A stretch of DNA of 64,000 bases, taken from contig NZ_JBFEFI010000010.1 in assembly GCF_040717535.1 (NCBI RefSeq), positions 62,001-126,000 on the forward strand, read 5' to 3'. The notes beneath the pieces were generated by a model. It was not told where the DNA came from. It was given only the letters and a program-made list of their open reading frames with translations, and searched no databases. This document shows, piece by piece, positions 55,466-64,000 of the stretch. The translations under genes and the position numbers were made by a program. Origin of the DNA: Thalassoglobus sp. JC818. GTDB taxonomy: Bacteria > Planctomycetota > Planctomycetia > Planctomycetales > Planctomycetaceae. How positions within the stretch are numbered: the stretch's first letter is position 1; every line of letters starts with the position of its first letter.

Positions 55466-56773
55466 TCACTCAGCAGTTGATTTCAGATGACGATCTGCGA
55501 AGTCGAGATACTGCTCCCAATCGTAATCGGTAACGTCGTGCTTTCCGCTGCGGATGTGGTAACCGATGGTCCCTGAGTTGATGGGTTGATCAACTTCCGG
55601 CATTTCTGCGGGCGGCGCATCTCCGCCGAACCCATCTGTGCCCAGCAGTCGATAGACGGGGTCGGCATGCAATGCAGACAGAAATTCCCCATGCGGATCA
55701 GCCCATTGATCTTCGACGGCACTGGCGATGTAAACCGGCCGGGGAGCAATCGCAGCGACGAGTAAATGCTGGTCGACAGGCAGTTCGTCTTCGTTATCGT
55801 CGTACTTCAGGAAATTGTCACAGAACCAGTGTGGGAACGACTTGTTGATCCGCCGTACAGATTCTCCAAAACGGCGACGACTGAGAGCCGCTCCACCGCA
55901 ACCGGAATTGTTCGAGATGACGAGAGCAAATCGTGGATCGCTGGCCCCTGCCCACAAGGAAGTCTTCCCGAGACGAGAGTGCCCCAGCACAGCGACTCGT
56001 TCTCCATCGATCGTTGTCGACTCCTGCAGGTAATCGAGGGCGCGACTCAACCCCCAAGCCCAGGCAGCGATGCTGCCCCAGTCCTTCGGTGAGATCGATT
56101 CTCCTGAGCGAGGATATTGTCCGTGAAGTCCGTTCTCGAACCCGTCATCAAAGTCGGGATCAAAGTCTCCGTAATAAATCGTGACAAGCGCATATCCGCG
56201 TTCGATAATCTTCTCGACTGGCCATCGAGACGCAGACGCTCCACGTGATGCCTCTGTTGCTTGATGATTTTCGTAACCGGAATCCGGCTTGTTCCGCATC
56301 CAGTTCTTGTTCAAGGTAATTTCAGGATCAGGATGAATGGAATGATTTCCACCGAAGTTGAGCGCAAGAAAGGCTGGAACTTTTTCTTCCGTCTGCGGAC
56401 GATAGATCAACATGCGTGCGACAAGAGGAGCATCTTCATCTCCCAGCAAGAGATCGACTTCTTCTCGAATCGCTTTTCCACCGAGCGCATTCGCGTGATA
56501 GCTGATGAGTTCGCTACGTACTGCTTCCGGAGCGGGAGGAGCCGATCCGTAAACCTCCGCAGCGAACAGGTCGAGGATTTCCCCGCGTCGCTGGTTGATC
56601 CACGCATCCGCGTCTTCCACGACTTCTCCGGAAGTGGTGGTGAAGGGATCGGGCAACGTGAACTCAGGGATCAAGGATTCATCATAAATAGCATCCTGTG
56701 CGTTTAAAGCGGCAGCACTACAGACAAACGCCGACAGGCAAATCGCCAGGAATCGAAAATCGCAACTACTCAT
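55466..56773 (-). CDS. Secreted CE15-like glucuronoyl esterase/acetyl xylan esterase-like protein
   Basis: 435 residues. A signal peptide covers about 1-25 (AALNAQDA). The alpha/beta-hydrolase core has the nucleophile elbow VLGHSRLGKTSLW (Ser266), which matches the G-x-S-R-x-G-K motif of CE15 glucuronoyl methylesterases, an acid Glu304 in RRFGESVRRI, and His412 in IRSGKHDVTDYDWEQY. CE15 enzymes cut the ester between glucuronoxylan and lignin alcohols; marine relatives may act on algal polysaccharide. Periplasmic or outside the cell. Upstream of the M19 gene in the same direction. Confidence 0.88.
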   Translation of the reverse strand: MSSCDFRFLAICLSAFVCSAAALNAQDAIYDESLIPEFTLPDPFTTTSGEVVEDADAWINQRRGEILDLFAAEVYGSAPPAPEAVRSELISYHANALGGKAIREEVDLLLGDEDAPLVARMLIYRPQTEEKVPAFLALNFGGNHSIHPDPEITLNKNWMRNKPDSGYENHQATEASRGASASRWPVEKIIERGYALVTIYYGDFDPDFDDGFENGLHGQYPRSGESISPKDWGSIAAWAWGLSRALDYLQESTTIDGERVAVLGHSRLGKTSLWAGASDPRFALVISNNSGCGGAALSRRRFGESVRRINKSFPHWFCDNFLKYDDNEDELPVDQHLLVAAIAPRPVYIASAVEDQWADPHGEFLSALHADPVYRLLGTDGFGGDAPPAEMPEVDQPINSGTIGYHIRSGKHDVTDYDWEQYLDFADRHLKSTAE

Positions 56774-56972
56774 CGTGTCTTTTTCCTCGTTGTCTATCCA
56801 AAAGTCTCATCCAAGGATGATCATTCTTCCTCCGCATTGCCAGCAAGAGCGACAATTCGAACCGAAAAGAAAAGTCGAATTCTCTTCAAGGAATCGCAAG
56901 ACGCATCTGACTTGATCAACTACAATTCCACGAACCCAGTCCCATCGGTCATGGAAGGATTGTTTGCACCTG

Positions 56973-59240
56973 ATGTCTTCGTGGATTCTACAGCACTTTT
57001 TGAATCCCTCCTTCTTCTGGGCGGGAATGGCGCTGGTTGCAGCACCGATCATCATTCATCTCATCAATCGACTGCGGTATAAGCGCGTTCGATTTGCTGC
57101 GATGGACTTTCTGCTTGCGAGTCAGAAACGGAATCAACGCCGAATTCTCATCGAGCAGCTTCTCCTTCTCCTGCTGCGCATCCTTCTCATTCTCGCAATC
57201 GTTGCACTTCTCGCGCGAATGATTCTGGACCCATCACAGCTCTCGCTCTTCCAGGGAGCTAAGTCACACCATGTGGTTGTGATCGATGACTCATTGTCGA
57301 TGCAACAAAGAACAGCTGATGGGACCGTCTTCGACACTGCGAAAGAAGTTGTCCGTCGACTGGTCGCGGAGGGGGCAGACTCTCCTCAATCACAGATTTT
57401 CACACTCGTCCGCATGTCAGCACCATCGACGACACTTTCCGGACTGAGCGAAGTCCAACTGAACAGTGATCTCCTCGTTGAACTGACCGATCGTCTTGAC
57501 GCGATTAAATGCACACACCAGGCAGCGCAACCCGACCGAGCTTTGGATGTCGTTCTCGAACGTCTGACCGCGGACCGTTCAGCTGTGCGCCACGTGCATG
57601 TCATTTCAGACTTCCGTGAATTGAACTGGATCGAAAGCAAATCGGCCATCGCGTCCTTGAAAGCTCTTGAGTCTGCCGACACGAACGTCAATCTCGTGAA
57701 ATGCGTCGAAGACTCGACCGAAAACCTGAGCGTGACTCAACTCGGAGGAAAAGTTGAAGTCGCTGCCGCTGGCGTTCCGGTCACACTCGAAGCGACAATT
57801 CAAAATCAAGGAGTGAGAACAGCCAGCGACGTTCGTGCCGATGTCTTCCTCGACGGCACACGCACACCTCGTACAATCGACTTCCAGGACATTGCTCCCG
57901 GAGAACAAACCTCGAGACGATTCGACGTTGTCTTCGAGACCGCCGAACACCATCAGGTCGATCTGCGAATCCGTGACGATGCGCTCGAACCGGACAATTT
58001 CCGGTTCCTGACAGTCGATGTTCCGCAAGAGATTCCCGTACTGATTGTGGACGGTTCGCCCGGAACCGAGCAGGCTTTATACGTCGCTGATGCTCTGGCA
58101 GCTGATACTTCAGTCACCGGATTTTCTGTCGACGTTCAAACCCCGGATGATTTACGAAGAACGCCGCTTGAAAACTTCGACCTCATTTACCTCATCAACG
58201 TTCCGGAAATCGCTCCCGATGCGCTGATTGCCTTGACCGACTATGTCTCCAATGGAGGCGGACTCGTCTGGTATCTGGGCGATTCCATTCGGCCTGCCTT
58301 CTACAACGAGAAACTCTTTCAGCCCGAAGCCAGCTTGTTCCCAGTACGAATTGAAGTGGCTCCGCGTGAATTGAATCGAGACGAAAACGGCAGCACCGCC
58401 CAACCTGATCTCGTTCCCGCGGAGTCTCCGCTCTTTCAACTGCTCACCGATGCAGAAGTTCCGATTCTCGATCTCGTCTTCGTGAATCTCTACTTTCCAA
58501 TGGCCTCTGCGAGTACGGACCTTCCAAACATCGCTCCGGATGTTTCCGTGTTAGCACGACTCAAAAACGATGCACCCGTTTTTCTCGAACATCGATTCGG
58601 AAGAGGCCGCGTTGTGACCTGTTTGACATCGGCCGGGCCGCTTGTGAATCCACAAGGCACCGTATGGACCAACTGGGCCAACGGACCAGCCAGCTTCAGC
58701 TTTGCGGTCTTCCAACTCGAACTGGCCAAACATGTGATTCGCCAGGACCGCTCTCTCCCAGCACTCGAGAGCGGACAACCGATCGAATTCAAACTCAATC
58801 AGGCGTTCTATCAACCCGATGTCGAAGTCCTATCACCTTCCGACCAGATTGACCGCATTCAAGCAACACCGCCAGCACAAGAGGAAGGTGATTCCAACTC
58901 TTCAGACCCAGATGGAACACTTTTCAATGTGATCTATCGGAACACCGACCAACCAGGAATTTACAGCTTCGGACTCGCCACTCAGCAACCAGGACGGGAA
59001 GAACGCCTGTACGCGGTCAACGTCCCTCCTTCCGAAGGAGCATTGGCGATTGCAGAGACAGACGCATTGAAGAATGAACTCGGGCTGGAGTCCACAATCC
59101 AGATTCATTCGGTCGGAACATATGACTGGATTCGCAACGAATCCCCCGGGTCGGAAATTCGCTGGTTGCTCCTTCTGCTGATCCCTCTGCTTTGTATCGC
59201 CGAACAGTTCCTCGCCAGCCGTTTGAGCTACGTCGACTAG
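56973..59240 (+). CDS. Membrane protein with BatA N-terminal and VWA domains
   Basis: 755 residues from the ATG at 56973; a TTG three codons earlier has GGAAGG at a good distance. The N-terminus is the BatA signature: FFWAGMALVAAPIIIHLINR, KRVRFAAMDFLLAS and a second helix RILLILAIVALLARM. A von Willebrand factor A domain follows (about 98-250) with the metal site DDSLSM (DxSxS). Later comes a glutamine-amidotransferase-like segment (about 355-440, IPVLIVDGSPGTE) without a visible catalytic Cys. A last helix (about 730-748) anchors the C-terminus. Bat-type proteins usually work with MoxR ATPases; none is adjacent. Its stop codon TAG is the first base triplet of repeat copy B. Confidence 0.87.
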   Translation: MSSWILQHFLNPSFFWAGMALVAAPIIIHLINRLRYKRVRFAAMDFLLASQKRNQRRILIEQLLLLLLRILLILAIVALLARMILDPSQLSLFQGAKSHHVVVIDDSLSMQQRTADGTVFDTAKEVVRRLVAEGADSPQSQIFTLVRMSAPSTTLSGLSEVQLNSDLLVELTDRLDAIKCTHQAAQPDRALDVVLERLTADRSAVRHVHVISDFRELNWIESKSAIASLKALESADTNVNLVKCVEDSTENLSVTQLGGKVEVAAAGVPVTLEATIQNQGVRTASDVRADVFLDGTRTPRTIDFQDIAPGEQTSRRFDVVFETAEHHQVDLRIRDDALEPDNFRFLTVDVPQEIPVLIVDGSPGTEQALYVADALAADTSVTGFSVDVQTPDDLRRTPLENFDLIYLINVPEIAPDALIALTDYVSNGGGLVWYLGDSIRPAFYNEKLFQPEASLFPVRIEVAPRELNRDENGSTAQPDLVPAESPLFQLLTDAEVPILDLVFVNLYFPMASASTDLPNIAPDVSVLARLKNDAPVFLEHRFGRGRVVTCLTSAGPLVNPQGTVWTNWANGPASFSFAVFQLELAKHVIRQDRSLPALESGQPIEFKLNQAFYQPDVEVLSPSDQIDRIQATPPAQEEGDSNSSDPDGTLFNVIYRNTDQPGIYSFGLATQQPGREERLYAVNVPPSEGALAIAETDALKNELGLESTIQIHSVGTYDWIRNESPGSEIRWLLLLLIPLLCIAEQFLASRLSYVD

Positions 59241-59342
59241 AGCAAGTTGCTCTTTCCTGTGCACTCGCTTGCACTGTTTAATAAGTTAAAAGACTGTGCT
59301 TGCTCGTGCGAGATCGTGCACACAAAATCAGAAAATGCTCTA
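59238..59342 (+). repeat. Stop-fused dispersed repeat, copy B (105 bp, full length)
   Basis: Begins with TAG, the stop codon of the BatA/VWA gene, and continues AGCAAGTTGCTC, TTTCCTGTGCAC, a 51-bp centre and GTGCACACAAAATCAG, AAAATGCTCTA. Terminal inverted repeats are TAGAGCA and TGCTCTA; internal GTGCAC hexamers flank the centre. The leading GAGCAAGTTGCTC palindrome followed by TTTCC could serve as a compact terminator. The centre has further symmetry (CTCGCTTGCAC and GTGCTTGCTCGTGCGAG). Confidence 0.87.
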
Positions 59343-59376
59343 ACAGCTATATAAACCATACGATCGATGTGCCGGT

Positions 59377-61017
59377 CTAAAGTCTCGATCGAAACGACAG
59401 GAGCTGCAGGATTCTTCGCACGAGCGAAATGACGATTCCGCCTGTGACGATCAGAATTCCCGCAACGAGATAGGGATAATGCCCCGGCGTTTCAGGGTCT
59501 CCTCGCATCGAATGCAGAAAGAAATAGGAGATCACCGAAGTCACCGTCGTCACAGCCACGAGCCGCGGTTTATACCACATGGCACTCGCAACGATTAGCA
59601 ACGCATAACCTGCTACGAGAGACTCAACTGGTCGTGCGGCGTAGTAGACCGCAGCTGTGAACAGGATTGCATCTGAAGCCACCCAACAACGACGAACAAA
59701 GCGAACGTCCTTCGTCAGCAACCGTTGAAACACGATCGAAGCAATTCCCCACGTTCCGAGAATGATCATCTCCGGCAGGTACGACGGTCGGAGTCCGGGA
59801 TCTGCCAACTCCGCAAGTTGCACCACGGCGAAGATTACAATGAAAGCCGTCAGATGCACCACAAGCGCAGGTTCTCGCCGAGCCCAACGACGCACAGAAT
59901 TCCAAAGCCCCATCGATTTCAAAACGATCGGTTCTTGATTAAGGAATCGTTCCAGATCGTCTGCCAGTTCATCCGCCGACCCGTAGCGATTTTCTGGCTT
60001 CTTCTCGAGACATCGCATGCAAATTTGAGCGAGCGGACGAGGAATCGCCGGATTGATTTTCTGAGGATGCTTCGGCTCGCTATCACGTAGACGAAGAATC
60101 TGATCGAGCGGAACACTCTCCGAAAACGGAGGCTGCCCAGTTGAAAGCTCATAGAGAATCGCTCCGAGGCTGTAGATATCCGAGCGAAAGGTGACCGAAT
60201 TCACCTTCCCCCACGCTTGTTCCGGTGACATATATGCCGGTGTTCCCAGAATCGCTCCCGACATCGTTTGCTCATCATCGAGTTCGAAGACTTTTGCCAA
60301 TCCGAAATCGGTAACAAAAGCATTTCCGTCATCGTCGATGAGAATATTGGATGGCTTAAGATCGCGATGGATGACGTCCTGCCGGTGGAGATATCCGACC
60401 GCACGCGCTATCTGAATGAGCATCGCCGTTGACTCGTCCAGACTGATTTCGCCCTCTTTGATTCGATCTGCCAGCGTACACTCGGAAATGTAAGCCATCA
60501 CCAGAAACGGAATTCCCTCGTGTTCGCCCGCATCGTGTACGCTCACGATATTCGAATGTCGAAGCCGCGAAGCTGCGCGTGCTTCTCGGAAGAAGCGTCG
60601 AACTTCTTCATCAGAAGCGAACTCGCACGACCGCACCATTTTCAGGGCGAAGTGAGAATCCAGAGTCTGATGCCGGGCCCGATAGACGACCCCCATTCCA
60701 CCGCGTCCCAGTTCAGCTTCCAGAACATACGAACCAAACTCGCGAGGAAGCGACTGGAGCGACGAACTCGACCAACCGGAATCAGACGACACCAGTGTTT
60801 GTGCGACGCTGTCCTGCCCACCATCCGTCGCCATTGAATCGAGCAGATTTATGCAATCGACAAGCTGTAGAAGATTCGGGTGCTTCCTAAGAAGGCTCTC
60901 GGGAACGTCGAAATCCTGACCTTCCTGAATCGCGTCGCAGTGTTTCTCCAGGAACTCCAGAAGCTCTGGATCGAAGTTCGAATCAGAATCCGACGACTCA
61001 GCTCCACGATCTGTCAT
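59377..61017 (-). CDS. Membrane-anchored Ser/Thr protein kinase
   Basis: 546 residues. An acidic N-terminal segment (1-90) precedes a complete Hanks-type kinase domain (about 97-370): ELGRGGMGVVYRA (glycine loop), FALKMV (Lys126), VIHRDLKPSNIL (catalytic Asp219), VTDFGLAKV (Asp237) and GTPAYMSPEQAWG. Then comes a cluster of about five hydrophobic helices (about 390-535), so the kinase is held in the membrane with the catalytic part in the cytoplasm. It overlaps the ECF sigma gene by 4 bp (ATGA), so both are made together. Planctomycetes are known for ECF factors paired with such kinases. Confidence 0.93.
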   Translation of the reverse strand: MTDRGAESSDSDSNFDPELLEFLEKHCDAIQEGQDFDVPESLLRKHPNLLQLVDCINLLDSMATDGGQDSVAQTLVSSDSGWSSSSLQSLPREFGSYVLEAELGRGGMGVVYRARHQTLDSHFALKMVRSCEFASDEEVRRFFREARAASRLRHSNIVSVHDAGEHEGIPFLVMAYISECTLADRIKEGEISLDESTAMLIQIARAVGYLHRQDVIHRDLKPSNILIDDDGNAFVTDFGLAKVFELDDEQTMSGAILGTPAYMSPEQAWGKVNSVTFRSDIYSLGAILYELSTGQPPFSESVPLDQILRLRDSEPKHPQKINPAIPRPLAQICMRCLEKKPENRYGSADELADDLERFLNQEPIVLKSMGLWNSVRRWARREPALVVHLTAFIVIFAVVQLAELADPGLRPSYLPEMIILGTWGIASIVFQRLLTKDVRFVRRCWVASDAILFTAAVYYAARPVESLVAGYALLIVASAMWYKPRLVAVTTVTSVISYFFLHSMRGDPETPGHYPYLVAGILIVTGGIVISLVRRILQLLSFRSRL

Positions 61018-61637
61018 GCTTCACTCTGGTTTTCTGCGAGTATCTCTTGAAGCTTACTCAGAGCCCGCATCCACAGCATTTGCACGGCTCCGCGACTGCG
61101 TCCCATTCTCTCAGATACCTCTTCAAACGAAAGTCGCTGCAAATTTCGCAGTTGAATCACTTCCCGATAATTTTCCGGCAGCCTCGAAATGGCGTTGGCC
61201 AACTCAAACTCCTGCTCATGCTCCATCAGAATTTGACTCGGCGAATCGAGACGAGCTGCCAACTCTCGAAAAGGAGCGGAAGCATCAGGAGATTGTGGCT
61301 GCATTCGCACCTCCTTCTGCACATCACGTTTGCCAGCCCGAAATCGTCGGATGAAGTCATGCGTATTGTGAGCGAGAATTTGCTTCAGCCACGCCAGCCA
61401 CTCCCCTTCTGATTTCCCCTCGAAATTTTGAAATCCTCGATGAGCTTCGAGAAGTGTCTGCTGGACGAGATCGGAAGAATCGACCTTGGCCTTCATCCAC
61501 GTTTCAACATTGGTCCGAGCAATAACATTAATGTAGTTCCGACAGCACTCAAAAAGTTCGTCGCGGGCACGTTCGTCTCCATTCTTCGCATCTTCCAGAA
61601 GCACGGCGATGCGTGAACTCTCTTTCGACTCGCTCAT
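61014..61637 (-). CDS. ECF sigma factor of the kinase-associated planctomycete type
   Basis: 207 residues from the ATG at 61637 (AGAGG upstream); an in-frame GTG at 61751 gives 245 residues. Region 2: ARDELFECCRNYINVIARTN, DSSDLVQQTLLEAHRGF and EWLAWLKQILAHNTHDFIRR. Region 4: LPENYREVIQLRNLQRLSFE and MGRSRGAVQMLWMRALSKL. There is no region 3, as expected for ECF. No anti-sigma gene is present; instead the stop overlaps the start of a Ser/Thr kinase gene (ATGA). I infer that phosphorylation by that kinase controls it, as proposed for kinase-linked ECF groups. Confidence 0.92.
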   Translation of the reverse strand: MSESKESSRIAVLLEDAKNGDERARDELFECCRNYINVIARTNVETWMKAKVDSSDLVQQTLLEAHRGFQNFEGKSEGEWLAWLKQILAHNTHDFIRRFRAGKRDVQKEVRMQPQSPDASAPFRELAARLDSPSQILMEHEQEFELANAISRLPENYREVIQLRNLQRLSFEEVSERMGRSRGAVQMLWMRALSKLQEILAENQSEA

Positions 61638-62155
61638 TTTGGCCTCTACTTCACCACTCAGACGCTCAAACGCAGCCTCGACAGACTGCTCGTGCTCAAA
61701 AATTTCGTTGGCACAATCTGACCTAAGAATCCGCGAAATGCCTGGCATCACGTCCGAAACGAACCGGCGGAACGACTCTGTCTCGACACCTGACCATTGA
61801 ACAGACTGGAATATTCCGTCAGTTCAGAATATCCGATTCAGGGAATCAGAGTAAAATCGCTCGTCAGAATATCTGAATGCAAGTTTCGAGCGAAACTCTC
61901 CTCATTCCGATATTCGCAACGACAGTTTTCCGAAAACGGATCGGAACAATTCGCAAAATCGGCACAAAGGGTCTCTTTTACGAGTTCCGCAGCGGAATCG
62001 AAGTCTCCGAACAAGGAACGTCTGCGTGTCGAAGCAAATGATCCCAAAGTGTAGATGCCTGACTTTGAATATTCCCGCAATCTTGGCCAGAGATTGCATT
62101 ATTGAAAGTTTTGATTCTCCCCTCATTGTCTCGCTGAAACGGAAAGCGGATCAGA
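61638..62155 (-). other. Intergenic region between divergent ECF and AAA+ genes
   Basis: 518 bp. It carries two similar stretches, GTTCAGAATATCCGATTCAG (61820-61839) and GTCAGAATATCTGAATGC (61864-61881), sharing CAGAATATC and each partly palindromic. They lie some 180-250 bp upstream of the sigma start and could be a paired binding site. No gene was accepted here; two overlapping minus-strand frames of 69-80 codons look random. Confidence 0.45.
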
Positions 62156-63772
62156 ATGCAACGTGACACCTTTGCCGGGATCGACAATATCCTCTTGAGT
62201 TTGGGCCTCGACGAAAGCGGCAGCTTCGCAGACTCGCCGAGCGGCGACTCCGAAGAAACGTCATCAGGAGATTCTCAATCAACTCAGAGCGCTGTCTCAG
62301 AGCAGACGAAGACAGCCTCTCCCGACCAACACGCCGCGAGTCCTGAATCCGAGAGCGGAGAAGCCGAGCCAGGGAAGCCGGTCATCGGTGACATCACGCG
62401 CGACAACTACGATCAGGCCCGCGCACATCTTGCCAAAATCGAAGCAGCCCGAAGACTCGCGAAGGCGAATGAAAAACCGCAGTCAGATTCCCCGCCAAAC
62501 AAATATCCCAGCTTGCGAGGCGCAAGCGAGTTCAGCCCCAAAGCTCCCGATTCACTCGAACAAGCCGGTTTGAATCTCAGCGACGTGATGAACCTGATCA
62601 TCAAATACCTCGCCAGCCGAGGTGTTGAGACCGGGTACAAAATCGCTCTGCAGATCGGACTCAATTTCGGACTCGTCGAAGCCATCCTCCGGCAGCTCAA
62701 AATCGAACGACTCGCCGCTTACAAAAACGCGATCGCCGGTGGCGACTACCTCTACGAACTCACCGACCTCGGCCGCGAGCGGGCACGCATCCTCTCCGAC
62801 CAGACCACCTACTTCGGAACAGCCCCCGTTCCGCTCGAACAGTACATCGCCAGCGTACATGCCCAGTCACTTGAAGGTCGAAAACCCTCGCTGAATGCAA
62901 TTCGCCGAGCCTTCTCTGATCTCGACATCAGTGATCGCATGATCTCGAACATCGGGCAAGCGATTCACTCGGGACGCGGAATGTTCCTCTACGGCCCTCC
63001 CGGAAACGGAAAAACGAGCATGGCCGAACGTGTCACGAAGTCCTTCGGTGACACCATCTGGATTCCACGAGCGATCATCGCCAGCGGCGAAATTCTCCGC
63101 CTCTACGATCCGAACCGACATCGAGAAGTTCCCATCTCCGATGACGCCGAACTAAAAGTCGACGGACGCTGGGTTCGTATCGAACGGCCGACCATTGTCG
63201 CTGGGGGTGAACTCCAGATGGACAACCTCGAAATCACCTACATCCGCAAAACGGGCGTCGGAGAAGCTCCGCTGCAAATGAAAGCCAATTGCGGAACGCT
63301 TCTTATCGACGACTTCGGTCGACAGCGAATGAGCACCGACGAACTGCTCAACCGCTGGATTGTCCCACTCGAACAGCGACACGATTACCTGCACCTCGAA
63401 AGTGGTCGAACCATTCAAGTTCCCTTCGATCAGCTGATCATCTTCTCGAGTAACCTCGAACCACGAGACCTGGTCGACGACGCATTCCTCCGCCGAATTC
63501 CCTACAAGATCGAAGTCAAAGACGCCACCGAAGACGAGTTCCGCGCACTCTTCTGCAAACAGGCCACTCAGCAGAAATTCTCGTACACCAACGAAGTGAT
63601 CGATTACATGATCATCGAGCACTACGTCCAGGCGAATCGCCCCTTCCGCTTCTGCCACCCCCGCGATCTCCTCCGCCAAATCCTCAACCGCTGCTCACTC
63701 CACAACCTCCCCCGCGAAATCACCAAAGACTCCATCGACCAGGCCGTCGAAAACTACTTCTCAATCATGTAG
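62156..63772 (+). CDS. AAA+ ATPase with disordered N-terminus
   Basis: 538 residues. The first 130 are Ser/Glu/Pro-rich and probably disordered. Residues about 140-235 form a winged-helix-like helical region (SDVMNLIIKYLASRGVETG; YELTDLGRERARILS). The AAA+ core follows: Walker A YGPPGNGKTSMAE (near 280), Walker B TLLIDDFGRQR (near 382), sensor 1 IIFSSNLEP and an arginine-finger-like FLRRIPYKIEV. The YELTDLGRER segment resembles a linker that senses partner domains. The family is frequent in planctomycetes and related phyla, at times close to Tad/Flp pilus genes, but none is visible here. Substrate unknown; cytosolic. Confidence 0.85.
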   Translation: MQRDTFAGIDNILLSLGLDESGSFADSPSGDSEETSSGDSQSTQSAVSEQTKTASPDQHAASPESESGEAEPGKPVIGDITRDNYDQARAHLAKIEAARRLAKANEKPQSDSPPNKYPSLRGASEFSPKAPDSLEQAGLNLSDVMNLIIKYLASRGVETGYKIALQIGLNFGLVEAILRQLKIERLAAYKNAIAGGDYLYELTDLGRERARILSDQTTYFGTAPVPLEQYIASVHAQSLEGRKPSLNAIRRAFSDLDISDRMISNIGQAIHSGRGMFLYGPPGNGKTSMAERVTKSFGDTIWIPRAIIASGEILRLYDPNRHREVPISDDAELKVDGRWVRIERPTIVAGGELQMDNLEITYIRKTGVGEAPLQMKANCGTLLIDDFGRQRMSTDELLNRWIVPLEQRHDYLHLESGRTIQVPFDQLIIFSSNLEPRDLVDDAFLRRIPYKIEVKDATEDEFRALFCKQATQQKFSYTNEVIDYMIIEHYVQANRPFRFCHPRDLLRQILNRCSLHNLPREITKDSIDQAVENYFSIM

Positions 63773-64000
63773 GCCGTTCAGTGATAGGACTACGGCGTCC
63801 CTCGTTGCCCACCCTACGTCAATCCGATTCTGTCCCGTCAGGTTTTTCATCGCGATGACGAGACTCATACAGGAGAAAGATTTGGGAACTGTCTAACATT
63901 TGCGAGGCACGAAACCTCGTAGACCCCAACTGCCGTGCCCACGAAGGTAGAGCCAGAGATGCAGGAAAATCCGGTGTTACGATTAACCAGATCATTACCA
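63773..64000 (+). other. Non-coding end of the window
   Basis: 228 bp after the AAA+ gene. A 5-bp stem CGAGG-CACGAAA-CCTCG occurs around 63902-63918. The text around GTCCCTCGTTGCCCACCC resembles the scattered GGGTGGGCAACG-type intergenic repeats of some bacteria, but one copy is not enough to tell. No gene is seen before the edge. Confidence 0.35.

Noticed and set aside
61838-62187. Small minus-strand frames upstream of the AAA+ gene
   Set aside because: Three overlapping frames in different phases with random-looking composition.
63773-64000. GGGTGGGC-type intergenic repeat
   Set aside because: Only one candidate in the window, so repetition cannot be shown.

Overview
The window looks like ordinary chromosome of a marine or freshwater planctomycete (Planctomycetota, most like the Planctomycetaceae; the genus cannot be fixed from sequence alone). 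The pointers are a DUF1559 prepilin-like protein, an SHD1-domain protein, an ECF sigma factor overlapping a Ser/Thr kinase gene, a BatA/VWA membrane protein, multihaem cytochromes beside beta-propeller proteins, and many secreted proteins of unknown function. LPS-related genes (kdsD, an OstA-like protein, an MsbA-like exporter) indicate a Gram-negative envelope. I saw no rRNA, tRNA, CRISPR array, transposase or prophage. Many genes use GTG starts; where a Shine-Dalgarno sequence was visible it was used to pick the start.

Layout. 1-4.8 kb (minus): a TolQ/MotA-like channel followed by two different TolR/ExbD-like single-pass proteins, the last cut by the window edge. 5.0-10.5 kb (plus): a zinc-ribbon membrane protein, then kdsD directly followed by a very large OstA/LptA-like protein. 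10.6-15.7 kb: a sugar-phosphate isomerase/epimerase-like protein, a small membrane protein, an unusual sigma factor with N-terminal helix-turn-helix segments, and a secreted alpha/beta hydrolase. 15.7-18.0 kb (minus): a DUF1559 protein and a tandem pair of paralogous membrane-anchored proteins. 18.5-25 kb: a secreted metallopeptidase, an SHD1/WD40-like protein, rph, a secreted protein and a cytosolic HtrA-like protease. 25-30 kb: a fused membrane spermidine-synthase-like protein and an outer-membrane protein with an intimin-like barrel. 30-33.5 kb (minus): hpf-ptsN-ptsH-ptsI, a nitrogen-type PTS without a sugar permease. 33.8-40.4 kb: lipoprotein, SDR, pdxJ, gcvT, beta-lactamase-fold protein, maf and a PP2C phosphatase. 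40.5-45.5 kb: a hydrolase, then a five-haem cytochrome overlapping a sugar-dehydrogenase-like propeller. 45.8-54.1 kb: a FliA/WhiG-type sigma factor, a Pro/Val-rich secreted protein, an MsbA-like exporter, an orphan NtrC-like regulator without a recognisable GAFTGA loop, a terpene-cyclase-like toroid with a CXXCH motif, a small unknown protein and a J-domain membrane protein. 54.3-64 kb: M19 dipeptidase, CE15-like esterase, BatA/VWA protein, the ECF sigma-kinase pair, and an AAA+ ATPase.

Two observations stand out. First, a dispersed repeat of about 105 bp (three copies: 23871-23974, 28466-28513, 59238-59342) has TAGAGCA/TGCTCTA terminal inverted repeats, and in all three copies the same end supplies the stop codon of the neighbouring gene. 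The 48-bp copy is exactly the 105-bp copy minus what lies between two GTGCAC hexamers. Second, the ion-channel operon encodes two TolR-like partners, one keeping the membrane aspartate and the other having alanine in its place, which suggests an asymmetric stator complex.
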